Positions 54,129-64,000 are shown, counted from the stretch's first letter. The stretch: 64,000 nucleotides of DNA from G963665545 sp963665545 (GCA_963665545.2 CAXXKZ010000005.1:35017-99016), one strand, 5' to 3'. Notes: a model not told the origin generated them from the sequence alone. Translations and numbers: made by a program.

Positions 54129-55829
54129 TCATTCGCGCGGCGCGTTGCGTTCAATATGCGCCGCCATTTCGCGGATCAGGGCGAAAGGATAGGGCATCAG
54201 CCCGACATCGGGCACCGCGAAGGCGTGGCCAGTGAGGCCGCCACCGAAACGGAAGCTGCCGCCGTAGTGTGGCTCGGTGGTGCTTTCGAGAAATGCCTGC
54301 ACGCCGTACATCGCCGGATTCAGATAGAAATTGTCCATCCAGCCGCAGATGAAGTGAAGCTGACCGACCAGCTTCGGTCCAATCTCCGGCCACTTGCGCT
54401 CCAGGTATTCCCGCAGGTCGTAGCCGTTGCGCCGCCATGTTTCAACCACTTCATGGTCGATCTGACCGGTCTCTGGATCGAACGCCGGACGGGGATAGCC
54501 AGTCTCGGTCATGTCGCCCCAATGTGCGGCATAGGCGTCGGTGAACTCTCCGGACAACCCCCGCTCACCGCCGAGCGCATGCACCAGTTGCCCGAACTGG
54601 CGGTTGGTCAGCCTGACCCGACCCTGTACGGTGCGCGAAAACGGTTTTTCCTGCGTCAGCCAGCGGCCCCCGTCCAGTACGAAGGCATTGTCTTCTTCGT
54701 ACATGTTGGTATTGAGGAACTCACGATAATCGACCCAGTCAGGGCAATAGGACCAGGCTCCACCGAAGAAATCAGGCTCGGTGATCTGAGCGTAAGCCGC
54801 AATCCACCCGCCGGTTGATCCGCCGGTCTGGACACGCGCGTAGGGCTTGCCGATCGCCCGGAAACGCCGCTCGACCTCGGGGATCAGTTCTTCCATGATG
54901 GCATCGCGGTACGGGCCCGCAAGCGGTGAGTTGGTCGCATAGGAGTCGTCGTAGAACGGTGTCGGATGCTGAAGCGTCACGACCAGGAAACGCGGCAGAT
55001 CATCGGAAAACCAGCCGTCCCACAGGGCGCGGGCCGACGCATAGACGGCTCTTTCAGCTTCACCGGCGTCCTCGGCTGGCGGCACGGGCTCGCTGTCCGG
55101 AAAACGAAAAGGCCGGCGCTCAAAAAAATGGCCGCGATGGTAGTAGACCGGGTAGCGCGCCGTGGGGTTGTCGTGATAGCCCTTTGGCAGCAGTACGGTC
55201 GCGCCGACATACATGTCCCGGCCCCAGAATTCGGACAGTTTCTCGCTCCTGATCCGGAACTGTTTGACGTGGGCATCGTCTTCGGGCAACTGGTTGGGTG
55301 GCGTCATCCGGGTCAGGTTGAAATGGACGAAAAAATTGCCGTCCCCGGTGACGGTCAGGGTTTGAACATCGCTGTAATAGCTGCCAGAGGCAAGCATGAA
55401 CTGCCGTCCATCCCAGACATCCATCGGCAGCCACAACGTCTTGCCGTGGGCCGGGGTGACCTGTTCGAAGCGATTCACCAGGACCTGCGCCTGATATTCG
55501 CCCGGCGGAATATCGCCCAGTCGCTTCCACGGGAAGCCGCTGGCTTCATCGCCCATGACAATGTTTTCGCCGGGCGCCCAGTCAGCCACGTCGATGCCGA
55601 AAAACGGCGAATAGTCCATCTCATCGCGCGTCGCATTGAAGTAATAGATGCCGGTAAACGGTGCAACCAGCCGCGGTTCGATGTCGGTGCGGTCGTTGAG
55701 GAGCAGGAACAGCCGGCCGGTTACAGGTTCGTTGCCCAGTGCCCGGTCGAAGGAAACGCTGATCCCCTGATGGTCCGCCAATACGCTGGTCGCGAACGCG
55801 ACCAGCACCAACAATAGCGCAATTCTCAT
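54129..55829 (-). CDS. Secreted alpha/beta hydrolase, large esterase-like
   Basis: 566 residues, intact. Signal peptide residues 1-18 (SVLADHQG). Residues 20-190 form a beta-rich N-terminal domain (ISVSFDRALGNEPVTGRLFL). The hydrolase domain has VGATVLLPKGYH, YPVYYHRGHFFERRPF, the nucleophile elbow QTGGSTGGWIAAYA, and a late GHAFAVPD. The Ser motif is GGSTGG. Plausible substrates are extracellular esters; no closer assignment is possible. Nearest neighbours are unrelated. Confidence 0.8.
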   Translation of the reverse strand: MRIALLLVLVAFATSVLADHQGISVSFDRALGNEPVTGRLFLLLNDRTDIEPRLVAPFTGIYYFNATRDEMDYSPFFGIDVADWAPGENIVMGDEASGFPWKRLGDIPPGEYQAQVLVNRFEQVTPAHGKTLWLPMDVWDGRQFMLASGSYYSDVQTLTVTGDGNFFVHFNLTRMTPPNQLPEDDAHVKQFRIRSEKLSEFWGRDMYVGATVLLPKGYHDNPTARYPVYYHRGHFFERRPFRFPDSEPVPPAEDAGEAERAVYASARALWDGWFSDDLPRFLVVTLQHPTPFYDDSYATNSPLAGPYRDAIMEELIPEVERRFRAIGKPYARVQTGGSTGGWIAAYAQITEPDFFGGAWSYCPDWVDYREFLNTNMYEEDNAFVLDGGRWLTQEKPFSRTVQGRVRLTNRQFGQLVHALGGERGLSGEFTDAYAAHWGDMTETGYPRPAFDPETGQIDHEVVETWRRNGYDLREYLERKWPEIGPKLVGQLHFICGWMDNFYLNPAMYGVQAFLESTTEPHYGGSFRFGGGLTGHAFAVPDVGLMPYPFALIREMAAHIERNAPRE

Positions 55830-56134
55830 GTCGAACCTCCACTTTACAAACTGTACTGTACGAATGTGACGGATGGCGGTGGTTCCCCCTCATCCTGACG
55901 GGGACTACGTCAGAAAACATGCAGGCAAAATTGGGGAGTGAAAACCATGCCAATCGCACTTTCGCAATCGGCGCCATCGCGCCGTGCGACATTGAATATT
56001 CGGTATACTAGGGCGTAGACTCGATGTTTTGGGCTTATTCTGAGCGCGGGTTTACAGGGAAAAGCGCCCGGGCTGGGTTGACCTGCCAAGGCGTTTTATT
56101 ACTACCAGCACCTTCATGGTAAAAGGAGTTACTG
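55830..56134. other. Divergent intergenic region
   Basis: 305 bp between the large esterase and the small secreted protein. TATACT at about 56002 may be a -10 element, but no matching -35 is evident. No RNA gene seen. Confidence 0.35.
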
Positions 56135-56494
56135 ATGAAGAAATCTACTTTGTTTTTGATCATTCCATTGTTGTTGATTGGTTTTTCGGGCGCAGTTTCG
56201 GCTGGCAAGAATGCGAAGACCATTCGCCACTGTGGTTGCGTTTATGACAGCCTGAGCGGCACCGACATGATATTTCACGATATCAATATCGCCGGTAAGT
56301 CGCAGGGCCATCGTAACCACGTCGCAGAATCGGACGACCTGTGCTTTGCGGGTCTGGACGATAACGGCGATCCCCAGTACGAGATGTGGGCTCGCGACAG
56401 CGATGATTGCATGATCAGCGGAACGAATTCGAATCTCGTTGCCTGCGATGGCAGCCAGGTCGAGTTTGAAAGCTGTGGCTCACCCGTGGAATGA
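56135..56494 (+). CDS. Small Cys-rich secreted protein
   Basis: 119 residues; AAAGGAG lies 8 nt before the ATG. A clear signal peptide (about 1-23, ends GAVSA) gives a mature protein of about 96 residues. It is acidic with six Cys in the pattern HCGC, DDLC, DDC, VACD, ESCG, suggesting three disulfides. No homology recognised. A perfect terminator lies 51 bp after the stop. Strong ribosome site, single-gene unit and strong terminator suggest high expression of an extracytoplasmic protein. Confidence 0.75.
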   Translation: MKKSTLFLIIPLLLIGFSGAVSAGKNAKTIRHCGCVYDSLSGTDMIFHDINIAGKSQGHRNHVAESDDLCFAGLDDNGDPQYEMWARDSDDCMISGTNSNLVACDGSQVEFESCGSPVE

Positions 56495-56545
56495 TCAATT
56501 GACCGAAGCCACATGCAAGAGTGCCTGATAGCAGCAGGCATTAAG

Positions 56546-56573
56546 AAGGGCGCCCTAGGGCGCCCTTTTTTTT
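56546..56573 (+). terminator. Rho-independent terminator
   Basis: AAGGGCGCC-CTAG-GGCGCCCTT followed by a run of T (nine in all). A very strong hairpin downstream of the Cys-rich protein gene. Confidence 0.93.
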
Positions 56574-56684
56574 GCACGCCGCCAGGACGGTGCATCGGCA
56601 AAACGCTGGGGGTTTCCTGAGAATTGCGTTGTTAGAGTTTTACAAACAAATTGCCGTGAACTGGCCGGTGCAGGAAACATCCCT

Positions 56685-57475
56685 ATGAACAACGAATCAC
56701 GCGACCATTCCCCAAACTCAGGCTGACTGACCGCAGGCCTGGCTGTCGTATTTACGATGCTCTCTTTGGCGGCCGTTCAAGCACAGACGGCAGGGCCTGT
56801 GGCGCATCCCTCGGGCGGGTTTACCGTGGCTGCGGACGATGGCTTTGACCTGTGGTTCGACGTCTGGGGCGAGGGTCCGGGGATCATTTTCCTCGCCCGC
56901 AGTCCGGATGAGAATCGGGCCTATGCGCAAGCGCTGTCGGATGCCTACCGGGTTGTGATTTTTGAACCCCGTGAGCTTACTTTGTACGCCAAGGCCGGGC
57001 TTGACAAAATTCCGGATGAGGCGGCGCGCGCCACGGCGCAGGCGCATCTTGACGGGCGCAACCTCGATTGGGATCCATCCGGCTATAGCGAGTACCCCTT
57101 GGACCTCACCATCGGTGATTTGCACCGGGTGGCGGATGCCGCGAGGCTGGACGACTTTATCTTGGGGGGCTATTCAGGTTCGGCCCGGCTGGCGGCGTTT
57201 TATGCGCCAAACAGTGATCGGGCCGTGGGGTTGATCATTGGTGGCTGGCATATTCTGGGATCCATGGAGTACTGGATGGGTTTCCTGGCGGGTAGGGACG
57301 GAGTTATGGCCGGATTGCCAGACACCCCGGAGTTGACAAAGCAATTGGCCAAGCTGGGTGGCATGCAGATCATGCTGGAGCATAATATCGACGGGCAGGC
57401 CGCATTCGGAACGCTGGGATATGAACGATCAATTCATCAGGCAACTGCTGAAGGGGCGCAACAGGCAATAGCTGG
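56685..57475 (+). pseudogene. Alpha/beta hydrolase, in-frame TGA in signal peptide and lost 3' end
   Basis: ATG 56685 (GGAAA upstream) gives MNNESRDHSPNSG, then TGA at 56724, then LTAGLAVVFTMLSLAAVQAQ in the same frame, clearly the signal-peptide core. The mature part is an alpha/beta hydrolase: FDVWGEGPGIIFLARSPD, VIFEPRELTLYAKAG, nucleophile region ILGGYSGSARLAAFYA. The catalytic Asp/His end is missing: coding runs into the opposing ABC permease gene near 57475. An ATG at 56757 would leave half a signal. Nonfunctional as it stands. Confidence 0.72.
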
Positions 57476-57476
57476 C

Positions 57477-58562
57477 TCAGTCATGGTGCAGGGCCACACC
57501 GGGCTCGATGGCCAACGCGCGCCGCACCGGCAGCCAGGTAGCCAGCAGGGCAATGGAAATAATCAACAGCGGGGTTAGTACGACAGCCGATATCAGGATA
57601 AGCAGATCATTGCCAACCAAGGCCGCCATCATGTAAGCCAGTGACCCGCCCAGTATCAACCCCGCAGGGACGCCGTAAAGCAACTGGTGACCGGCCGCTT
57701 TGAAAAAGACAGCATAAACTCGAGCGTCGGTGGCGCCGAGCGCACGCCTGACCCCGATTTCCCGGGTGCGCTGTACAATTGAGTTGGACATTACCCCGTA
57801 TATCCCACTGCCCGCCAGCACCACAGATACCACGCCAAACAGCAAAAACATGTAGCTCATGAGCCGCAAACCGCCACTCATGTACGCAACACGTTTGGCG
57901 TATGGCTTGGGCAGGAAGGCCGGCACGTCCGGATCCACCTCCATCATGGCAGCACGCAGATCCGCATTGGCCTGTTTCTCGTCCGCCGTGGTAAGAAAGG
58001 CCACGAAGAGGTCGCGCTTAGCAATTTGCGCCATGGGCAGAAAAAATACCGGACGGTCGGAAAATTCTCCGATTGGCTGAGTGTGGAGGGTATTCGCGGT
58101 GACACCGACCACTGAATGCCACTCGCCGGACCGGGGCGAGCCATGCAGGCGAAAGCGCTTGCCAAGTGCAGACTCTCCGGGCCAGTTCTTGGCCGCCATG
58201 CTGGCGCTGATGATGGCTGTTTTTGTGCCCGGCGAAGAATCCCGGCTGTCAAAAAAGCGACCTTCAAGAAGCGGTATCCCGATCACCGCCATGGAGCCGG
58301 GTAATACCGAGGACAGCGCGGCGCTCGGGCGAAGGCTATCTTCAATGTACTCCTGACCTTCCACTTCGTATTTGGGCCAGTTGGTATAGGTTCCCGGTAG
58401 TGATGACATGATGGCAACACCGCCGGTCGAATCGTTCCGGATTAAGGACCGGCGTAGATCTTCGGCGAACCGCAGCTGCTCAGCAGCCCCGGAGTAACGT
58501 GCATCAGGCAGCGAAATGCGGGCGGTGTGGGTGTCGGCCAATCGTGGTTCCGACATCGACAT
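57477..58562 (-). pseudogene. C-terminal half of a MacB/ADOP-type ABC transporter permease
   Basis: 361 codons. The MacB-like periplasmic core has GIPLLEGRFFDSRDSS, AKNWPGESALGKRF and VVGVTANTLH. The FtsX-type permease domain follows: FLLFGVVSVVLAGSGIYGVM, TREIGVRRALGATDARV, and three C-terminal helices ending RRALAIEPGVALHHD. Full-length duplicated permeases have about 800 residues; the first half is absent, and the frame begins where SMP-30 sequence ends (about 58555). No ATPase gene is near. Confidence 0.75.
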
Positions 58563-58618
58563 AGTGGATATTGTGCGCGTTCAAACTTTGGGCACGTCGA
58601 CCGGGATTGCCCGAGGCA

Positions 58619-59499
58619 TCAATACCAGGATGGCATGCCCGCTCCCGGCACCTCAACACGCACCGCAAACAGCCGTCCCGATGGATTGCCCGCTGATTTA
58701 CTTCCCGGTCGGTGCTGTCTGACGCGGTGATCAACAAGGTTCTGCCATCCTCGCCACCCAGCATGCACGCCGTTGCGCCGGTATTGTTCATGTACACCTT
58801 GTCGGTCACCTTGCCGCCACGCAATACCCTGAAAACACCACCATGCCCCGCCGCCACCCATACACCACCTCTTTGATCCAGGCTGATGCCGTCCGGCATG
58901 GATCCTGGCGTGCGCGCGAATATTTCGTGGTTGCTGAGGTGACCGTCTTGGGCCAGGTCCCATTGGTGCAAGCGGAATTGCAGGGAATCGGCCACGATCA
59001 AACGTCTGGCGTCTGGTGTGATGACCATGCCATTGGGAAAGGCGGTCAGGTCAGAAGCAATGGTCGAATGTCCGTTGCCATCAACCCGGATTAGCGGACT
59101 GTCGGGTGCAGTAACAAGGTCGACCCGACCGAATTCGAAGTTTGCGCCGGCAACAAAAAGTACACCGTCTTGAGTGCGCACCAAGTCACCGATGCCGTGC
59201 GAGGCCATGGCCGACAGATCTGCAAATTCTTGCAGTTCGGCTCGACTGTCTGTGCGATGCAATAGCTTTCTCTTGAACACGGACGCGAAGATAATCTCCT
59301 CACTGTCAGGGCTGGTGAATGCCCAGCCCGACAGGCAGTCGTCGATCGTCAGGAAAACGTCTTTCTGGCCATTTTCATGGATTTTGAAAATGGCGCCTTC
59401 ATCGACGCTGCTTTAATAAAAATGGCCACGATGCCAGCGTGGGGACTCAGGAAATACGAGACCGTCACAGAGAAACTTTGGCTGATGGCTATTGATCAC
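58619..59499 (-). pseudogene. SMP-30/gluconolactonase family protein with TAA and frameshift
   Basis: Likely start GTG 59499 (GGAG upstream). LCDGLVFPESPRWH is the family's opening motif. TAA at 59413 interrupts it (HFY-stop-SSVDEG) and the same frame continues with IFKIHENGQKDVFLTIDDCL, FPNGMVITPDARRLIVADSL and PDGISLDQRGGVWVAAG. Near 58705 the frame shifts to SAGNPSGRLFAVRVEVPGAG, the normal ending, stopping at 58619. Total span 293 codons, as for intact members, which hydrolyse sugar lactones using a bound metal. Divergent from an AraC-type regulator that may have controlled it. Confidence 0.78.
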
Positions 59500-59623
59500 G
59501 TGCTTGAACTTCTCCACCCCACTTGGCTGGCCGCCATTATGCAAATGTTGCCTGACCCCGAATTTGCATTTTGCGTCATGCTCATGCCAACATTGGCGCT
59601 GCTCAATACCCGGTGCAGAAAAC

Positions 59624-60684
59624 TTGCCAACCAAAACCAGGGCCGCAGTCATTTAGGGATTCGACCGGCTGATCGATGAGCTCGGCGGCGACTACCGGAA
59701 CGTGGTGCACCTGGCCGGTCTGGACATGACTGAGATTGCTGAGGCTGATGCGCTGATTCCATCCTCGGTTGTGAAAAGCGTATTGGATTTTGCGGCCCGC
59801 GAGACCGGCTGTGACCATTTTGGATTGCTGCTTGCACGGCGGCGAGACATTGGGAATTACCTCGGCTTACTCGGCCAGGTGTTTCAATCCGCGCCGACGC
59901 TGGGGATTGCGCTGGAAGAATCATTCAACCTCATTGGGCTGCATTCACAGGGGCCAGTCTGTGGCAACTTCACAGTTCCGACGAAGTGAGCTATATCACC
60001 TATGCCCTGATGGAGGGCTCGGAGGATGGCAGCGAGCAAATTCAACAACTCGTCATTGCCTTGCTGTGGCGGATTTTGCAGGTCTTTACGAATCAACAAT
60101 GGCACCCCACCATGGTTAATTTCACCTTCAAGCGGCCGCCTGTCATGTCCCAGTACCGGCGCGCTTTTGACGTGCCCATCATGTTCGACGCCGATTTTTG
60201 CGGGTTGATTTTTCACTCAAGCGATTTGAGCATTGAATTGCCGGGCCACAATGAAAGCCTTCACCAAGCGCTACTCAACCACGCCGCCGAAATCGCGCAG
60301 AGGAGACCCAGAGAATTGACCGAGCAGGTACGCATCCTGATTCGTAAAAACCTTGAAATGCAAAAAGTGGGCGAGGAGACGATTACCCAGTTTCTACCCT
60401 ACGAGGCAAGAACCCTGCAAAGAAAATTGAAGCGGTCAGGCACCAATTACAGAAGTCTGCTCAATGAGGTGAGATTGGATCTTGGCATGGAATGGCTGAG
60501 TAATTCGGATATTCCCATAACGCGGATCGCCGAGCACCTGTGTTACAGCAGTCTGGCCACCATGACCCGGGCCTTCAAGACCCAAACTGGAATGTCTCCC
60601 AAGGCCTGGCGCAAAATGCAAAGCCATTTGACGCAAAATGATAAAAAGAGAACAATTCGTCCCCGTATCGTTCTAGACAGGTAG
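59624..60684 (+). pseudogene. AraC-family regulator (OruR-type) with in-frame TAG and a frameshift
   Basis: The N-terminal ligand-binding domain reads TRAAVI-stop-GFDRLIDELGGDYRN then VVHLAGLDMTEIAEADALI; the TAG is at 59654. Around 59952, in a GGGG run, one missing G shifts the frame: with it, HSQGASLWQLHSSDEVSYIT is continuous. The C-terminal DNA-binding domain is intact: FLPYEARTLQRKLKRSGTN, IPITRIAEHLCYSSLATMTR and TGMSPKAWRKM, the two helix-turn-helix units. The true start is unclear (a TTG at 59624 is one option). Divergent from the lactonase. Confidence 0.75.
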
Positions 60685-60770
60685 CCGTCATGGAAGCTGC
60701 TAGCGACCACTTGGCCACCAGGGGGTTCATTCCAGGCTGGCATCGTCCCCACGAAAAAGGAGGAGAGTTC

Positions 60771-62534
60771 ATGAGTTCAAATTTCCGCATGATACTTGGG
60801 CATTGCGCCATAGCGATCTTGCTCGCCGCCAATGCGGTCCATGCCGATGACCGGCCCAATATCGTCATTATCCTGGCCGATGACATGGGCTATGCCGACA
60901 TGGGCTTCGTTCGGTGGTGAGATCAATACACCAAACCTGGATGCCCTCGCCCCAGGCGGGACCCGCTTTACCCAGTTCTACACCCACGCCAGTTGCTCAC
61001 CGACCCGATCGGTCATGCTATCGGCGTGGACACCCATCTCACCGGGCTGGGCAACATGGCCGAGTGGACCGCACCCAACCAATTGGGCAAGCCGGGCTAC
61101 GAGGGCTATCTCAATGATTCGGTTGTGACCTTACCTGAGTTACTCAGGCAAGCCGGCTACCACACTTATATGACCGGCAAGTGGCACCTGGGCAAGGCGC
61201 CCGACAGGATACCCCGTGCACGCGGTTTTGAGCGCGACTTCTCGCTGCTCGATGGCGGGGAAATTACTGGGACATGACCAACGTGACTGCCCTCACACCT
61301 CGACTGGTGTTCACCGAAGACGGCAGCTACCTCAGTGAGTTGCCCAAGGACTACTACGCGACCCGCACATATACCGACAAGATGATCGACTTTATCGAGG
61401 CCCAACGAGGCGACGGCAAACCATTTTTCGCTTATGTCGCCCACCAGGCCCCGCATCATCCCTATCACCTGCCCAGGGCGTGGCGCGATCGGCATGTGGG
61501 CGAATACGACAAGGGCTGGGACGTGATAAGGAGCGAGCGTTTGCAGCGGGAAATTGAGCTTGGGATAACCGAAGCGGGCACCACGCTGGCGGAGCGCATG
61601 TGGTTCGTCCCGGATGCCACCCAGTTGGCCCCCGCACCGCGCGCTGTCCTTGGCATGAAAATGGAATTGTACGGCGGGCATGGTGGAAAACATGGACCAT
61701 CACGTCGGCCGCCTGGTGGATTATCTCAAGTCCATCGGAGAATACGAGAACACGATATTCATCGTGTTCGGCGATAACGGCGCTGAAGGTACCGACCTCT
61801 TTCAAATGATTGCCGGCACGCCCGGCACACTCAATTATCTCTGGGCGGCGGCGAAATGGTCCAACACTGACCCCAAGGCCTGGGGTGAACCGGGCTCGTT
61901 CATCGGCTATGGCCCGATGTGGGCTCAAGCGTCGATGACGCCATTTAGCCAGTACAAGGGCTGGCTGGCCGAAGGCGGTATCCGCAATGCGCTGGTGGTC
62001 AGTGGGCCCGTTGTCAAACGTCCGGCGGGTGGCATCAATAAGGCAGTCATGCACATCGCCGACATCATGCCGACCTGCTCGAGGCTGCCGGCACGAGTTA
62101 CCCGGAAAAATATCAAAGGCCGTACATTACCCCCATCTCGGGTAAATCCTGGATCCCCACTGTTGGCCGGCGAGGTTGATGTCATACGGTCCGATGACGA
62201 CTACCTGGCCTGGGAGCTCTTTGGCAACCGTGCGGTGAGGCAGGGAAACTGGAAACTGCGGTGGCAATGGAAGCCGTTCGGCACCGGTGATTGGGAGTTA
62301 TTCGATTTGGGGTCCGACCCGAGTGAGCGCACAGACCGTGCCGCCCAAGAACCCGCAAGACTTGTCGCCATGCTGGACCTGTGGGACGACTACGTGCAGC
62401 AGAACAACGTGGTGCTGCCGAGCCGATCTGTGTTCGAGAGCCTGGAGGATCAGTGCCGGCACGCGTCCCGGACGATCCAGGCTATCCGCCACTCATCAAC
62501 AAACGACAATTCATACCACCGCCCGAAATGGTGA
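60771..62534 (+). pseudogene. Arylsulfatase with several frameshifts
   Basis: ATG 60771 follows AGGAGG. Signal peptide (ends NAVHADD), then PNIVIILADDMGYADMGF (metal-binding Asp pair), GGEINTPNLDALAPGGTRFT, the formylglycine motif SCSPTRSVMLS (CxPxR), HTYMTGKWHLGKAP, PFFAYVAHQAPHHPYHLP, IFIVFGDNGAEGTD and the C-terminal GNWKLRWQWKPFG. These lie in at least five segments of different frame. The breaks sit at runs such as TTCG/TTCGG near 60908, TCGG near 61021, GGGG near 61257, GGG near 61677 and C or A runs at 62080-62160. All catalytic parts are otherwise conserved. Confidence 0.85.
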
Positions 62535-62547
62535 AGGAGCCGAAAAA

Positions 62548-63517
62548 ATGAATACCTCTCGATGCTTACAGTGGGCCATTGCACTCTCGGTCTTTGTTAT
62601 GGTCGCCTTTCCGCTATCAGCAAGCGCACAAGTGCCGCCACGTTTTTACTGGAAAAGTCTGGTCGGCGGCAACGCGGTTCCCGTTATCTATATGAATCTG
62701 AGCGGTAACGCCAATCCGCTCGACCCCGCTTATCTCGTCAGGGCCGACGGCAAATTCAGTGCCGAAGTGGCCCTGGCCGGCTATGCAAGTCTTTTACGCT
62801 GTTCGGCCGCCCGGCACTGGTAGCGGCGCTGCTGCCGATGGGGCGGCTGGACGGCGAAGCATCGCTATTCAACCGGACCTTTAGTGAAAGCGCATCCGGA
62901 TACGGCGATCCCACACTGAATTCGATATCAATCTGATTGGGCCCCACCCATCATGAACATACCTGACGCCCTGCGCTATGAGCCGGGGTTTTCCATGGAC
63001 ATTTGGTCGATCTCATCCTGCCCGTGGGCGAGGTACGACAATGAAAAGCTGCTCCAATCTCGGACAAAACCGGTGGTATGGTCGGGTCGGTTTGCCCATC
63101 GTCTGGCAACTCGGTCAGTGGTTCCCGGGCGGCGGACCACCCTGGAATCATTCCCTCAGTTTGGTTTTTTGGTGACAATGACAATTTCTTGGCAAGAACG
63201 CTGTCCACCGACCCGAAATTCAACCTCGAAGCTCACCTGACCCGTGATTTTCACCCGGATTTCTGGGGCTCGCTCGACGTGACTGGATGGCCGGCGGCCA
63301 GTCCAGTGTGAACGGTATCAAGGGTGAGGAACTGGACCAAATCGGACTTGGTTTCACACTGGGGTACAACATCAACGAGAACATTCAATGACCGCGGGTT
63401 ACATGGCGACGGTTAACGACGGCGCGCCCACCGACCTGCAAATGGACGGCTTCAAGCTGTCGCTGGTGTTCGGCTGGCACCCCGGTCGAGGGTATGAAGC
63501 GGCTTGGCAGCAATTAG
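62548..63517 (+). pseudogene. Outer-membrane channel-like protein (phenol MetA-pathway type), frameshifted
   Basis: ATG 62548 follows AGGAG. Signal peptide (ends SASAQ), then PPRFYWKSLVGGNAVPVIYM and later RLDGEASLF, PDALRYEPGFSMDI, LPVGEYDNEKLLNLGQNRW and GFTLGYNINENIQ across several frames, ending FKLSLVFGWHPVEGMKRLG if one C is removed near 63482. The pattern fits the beta-barrel family annotated as transporter / MetA-pathway of phenol degradation. At least four indels separate the pieces. Translation start and stop are credible, so a single damaged gene is likely. Confidence 0.6.
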
Positions 63518-63536
63518 TATCGCAGGCCACCCCTGA

Positions 63537-64000
63537 TCATTCGGCAAACACCGGCGGACGCCGAGCGGACCAGGGCCGGGCATTTTCCAATTGACCTGCC
63601 AGTGACAGAAGCGTTTCTTCCGCCGCCAGTTTACCGACCAATTGGACACCCACCGGTAGCCCGGCATCGGACCAGTGCAGGGCCAGGGAAATTGCGGCTG
63701 GCCGGTGGCGTTGAACACCGCGGTATAGGGACAGACGTCGAACCCGCGGTCGATCCATTCCTCGGCCGTCAGTGAGGCATCGTCCTGGTTGAGATAACCG
63801 AGTTCTTATCGTGGGTTTGGCGAATACCGGCGAAAGCCATACGTCGCATGTCTCAAAAAATGCACCCATGGCCCGTGACATCGCATTGACCAGGATGAAG
63901 GTTTCGGCAAATGTCCGAGGCCTTCAGGCTCGCCCGTAGTCGAGCATTTTTAGCGACTGTGCCTCCATATTGTCCGGACCGCCGTGCGCCCGGTCGCGGC
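63537..64000 (-). pseudogene. Amidase-signature family protein, C-terminal part, frameshifted; start beyond window
   Basis: From the window edge inward: AETFILVNAMSRAMGAFFET, CDVWLSPVFAKPT, then in another frame YTAVFNATGQP, then PAISLALHWSDAGLPVGVQL and VGKLAAEETLLSLAGQLENA, the standard end of amidase-signature enzymes. At least two frame changes occur. The Ser-Ser-Lys catalytic core lies outside. It is convergent with the outer-membrane protein, 20 bp apart. Confidence 0.75.

Noticed and set aside
54966..55817. 283-codon plus-strand frame
   Set aside because: Antisense to the large esterase; composition follows codon positions of the real gene.
19445..59656. Genetic recoding (selenocysteine, pyrrolysine or reassigned stop) to explain in-frame stops
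   Set aside because: All three stop codons are involved, the same codons end normal genes here, and no SECIS-like or shared context is seen.
63961..63985. CCGGACAATATGG, resembling the TonB operator motif (minus strand)
   Set aside because: It lies inside amidase coding sequence (GPDNME) and is not palindromic; likely chance.
1..64000. CRISPR array or rRNA genes
   Set aside because: No regularly spaced repeats and no rRNA-like sequence were seen on either strand.

Overview
The window looks like chromosomal DNA of a Gram-negative bacterium, most likely a gammaproteobacterium. It has two TonB-dependent receptors with EEV(I/V)VTA-type TonB boxes, many Sec signal peptides and lipoboxes, a tRNA-Arg with an encoded CCA end, and a CusCBA-type RND efflux operon. 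The DNA is moderately GC-rich. Species cannot be given from sequence alone.

Layout. (1) 1-20.5 kb is an intact, densely packed catabolic region: an S9 peptidase and a D-threonine-aldolase-like enzyme; two TonB receptors flanking a small MarR-like regulator; an alpha/beta hydrolase; a split MaoC-type hydratase pair; and a four-gene minus-strand operon (serine hydrolase, hydroxyacid reductase, class II aldolase, N-acyl-D-amino-acid deacylase-like amidohydrolase). A penicillin-acylase-type Ntn hydrolase, an ECF-like sigma factor with a 19-G tract at its N-terminus, a coupled membrane protein and a 3-hydroxyisobutyrate-dehydrogenase-like enzyme follow. I infer import and stepwise breakdown of an amide- or ester-linked, possibly D-configured, substrate.

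(2) 20.5-44.7 kb is an accessory island. It begins at a tRNA-Arg gene whose 3' half plus 37 bp is repeated 14.4 kb later (20572-20658 and 34967-35053, 83 of 87 positions identical), as in tRNA-targeted integration. Between the repeats are glycosyltransferases, sulfotransferases and a PqqD / HPr-kinase-like / NTP_transf_5 cluster. Beyond the second repeat is a very large multidomain glycan-tailoring enzyme (glycosyltransferase, GT25, sulfotransferase, fucosyltransferase-like, methyltransferase, GT92-like, methyltransferase), then a GlcNAc-transferase-like protein, a sulfatase-fold protein and a LicD-like transferase. Together they suggest a heavily decorated (sulfated, methylated, phosphorylated) surface glycan or glycopeptide.

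(3) 44.7-52.1 kb is a copper/silver efflux operon (TolC-like, periplasmic adaptor with two heavy-metal-binding modules, RND pump). The pump gene carries a frameshift, a nonsense codon and an IS256-family insertion with a 10-bp target duplication.

(4) 52.1-64 kb holds secreted esterases, a small Cys-rich secreted protein with a strong terminator, and a run of damaged genes (alpha/beta hydrolase, ABC permease half, SMP-30 lactonase, AraC regulator, arylsulfatase, outer-membrane channel, amidase).

A notable global feature is that from about 18 kb rightward many genes carry one in-frame stop (all three stop codons occur) or a 1-nt indel, while flanking coding sequence stays recognisable. The left 18 kb shows none. 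This is either recent pseudogenisation or consensus error; raw reads would decide.
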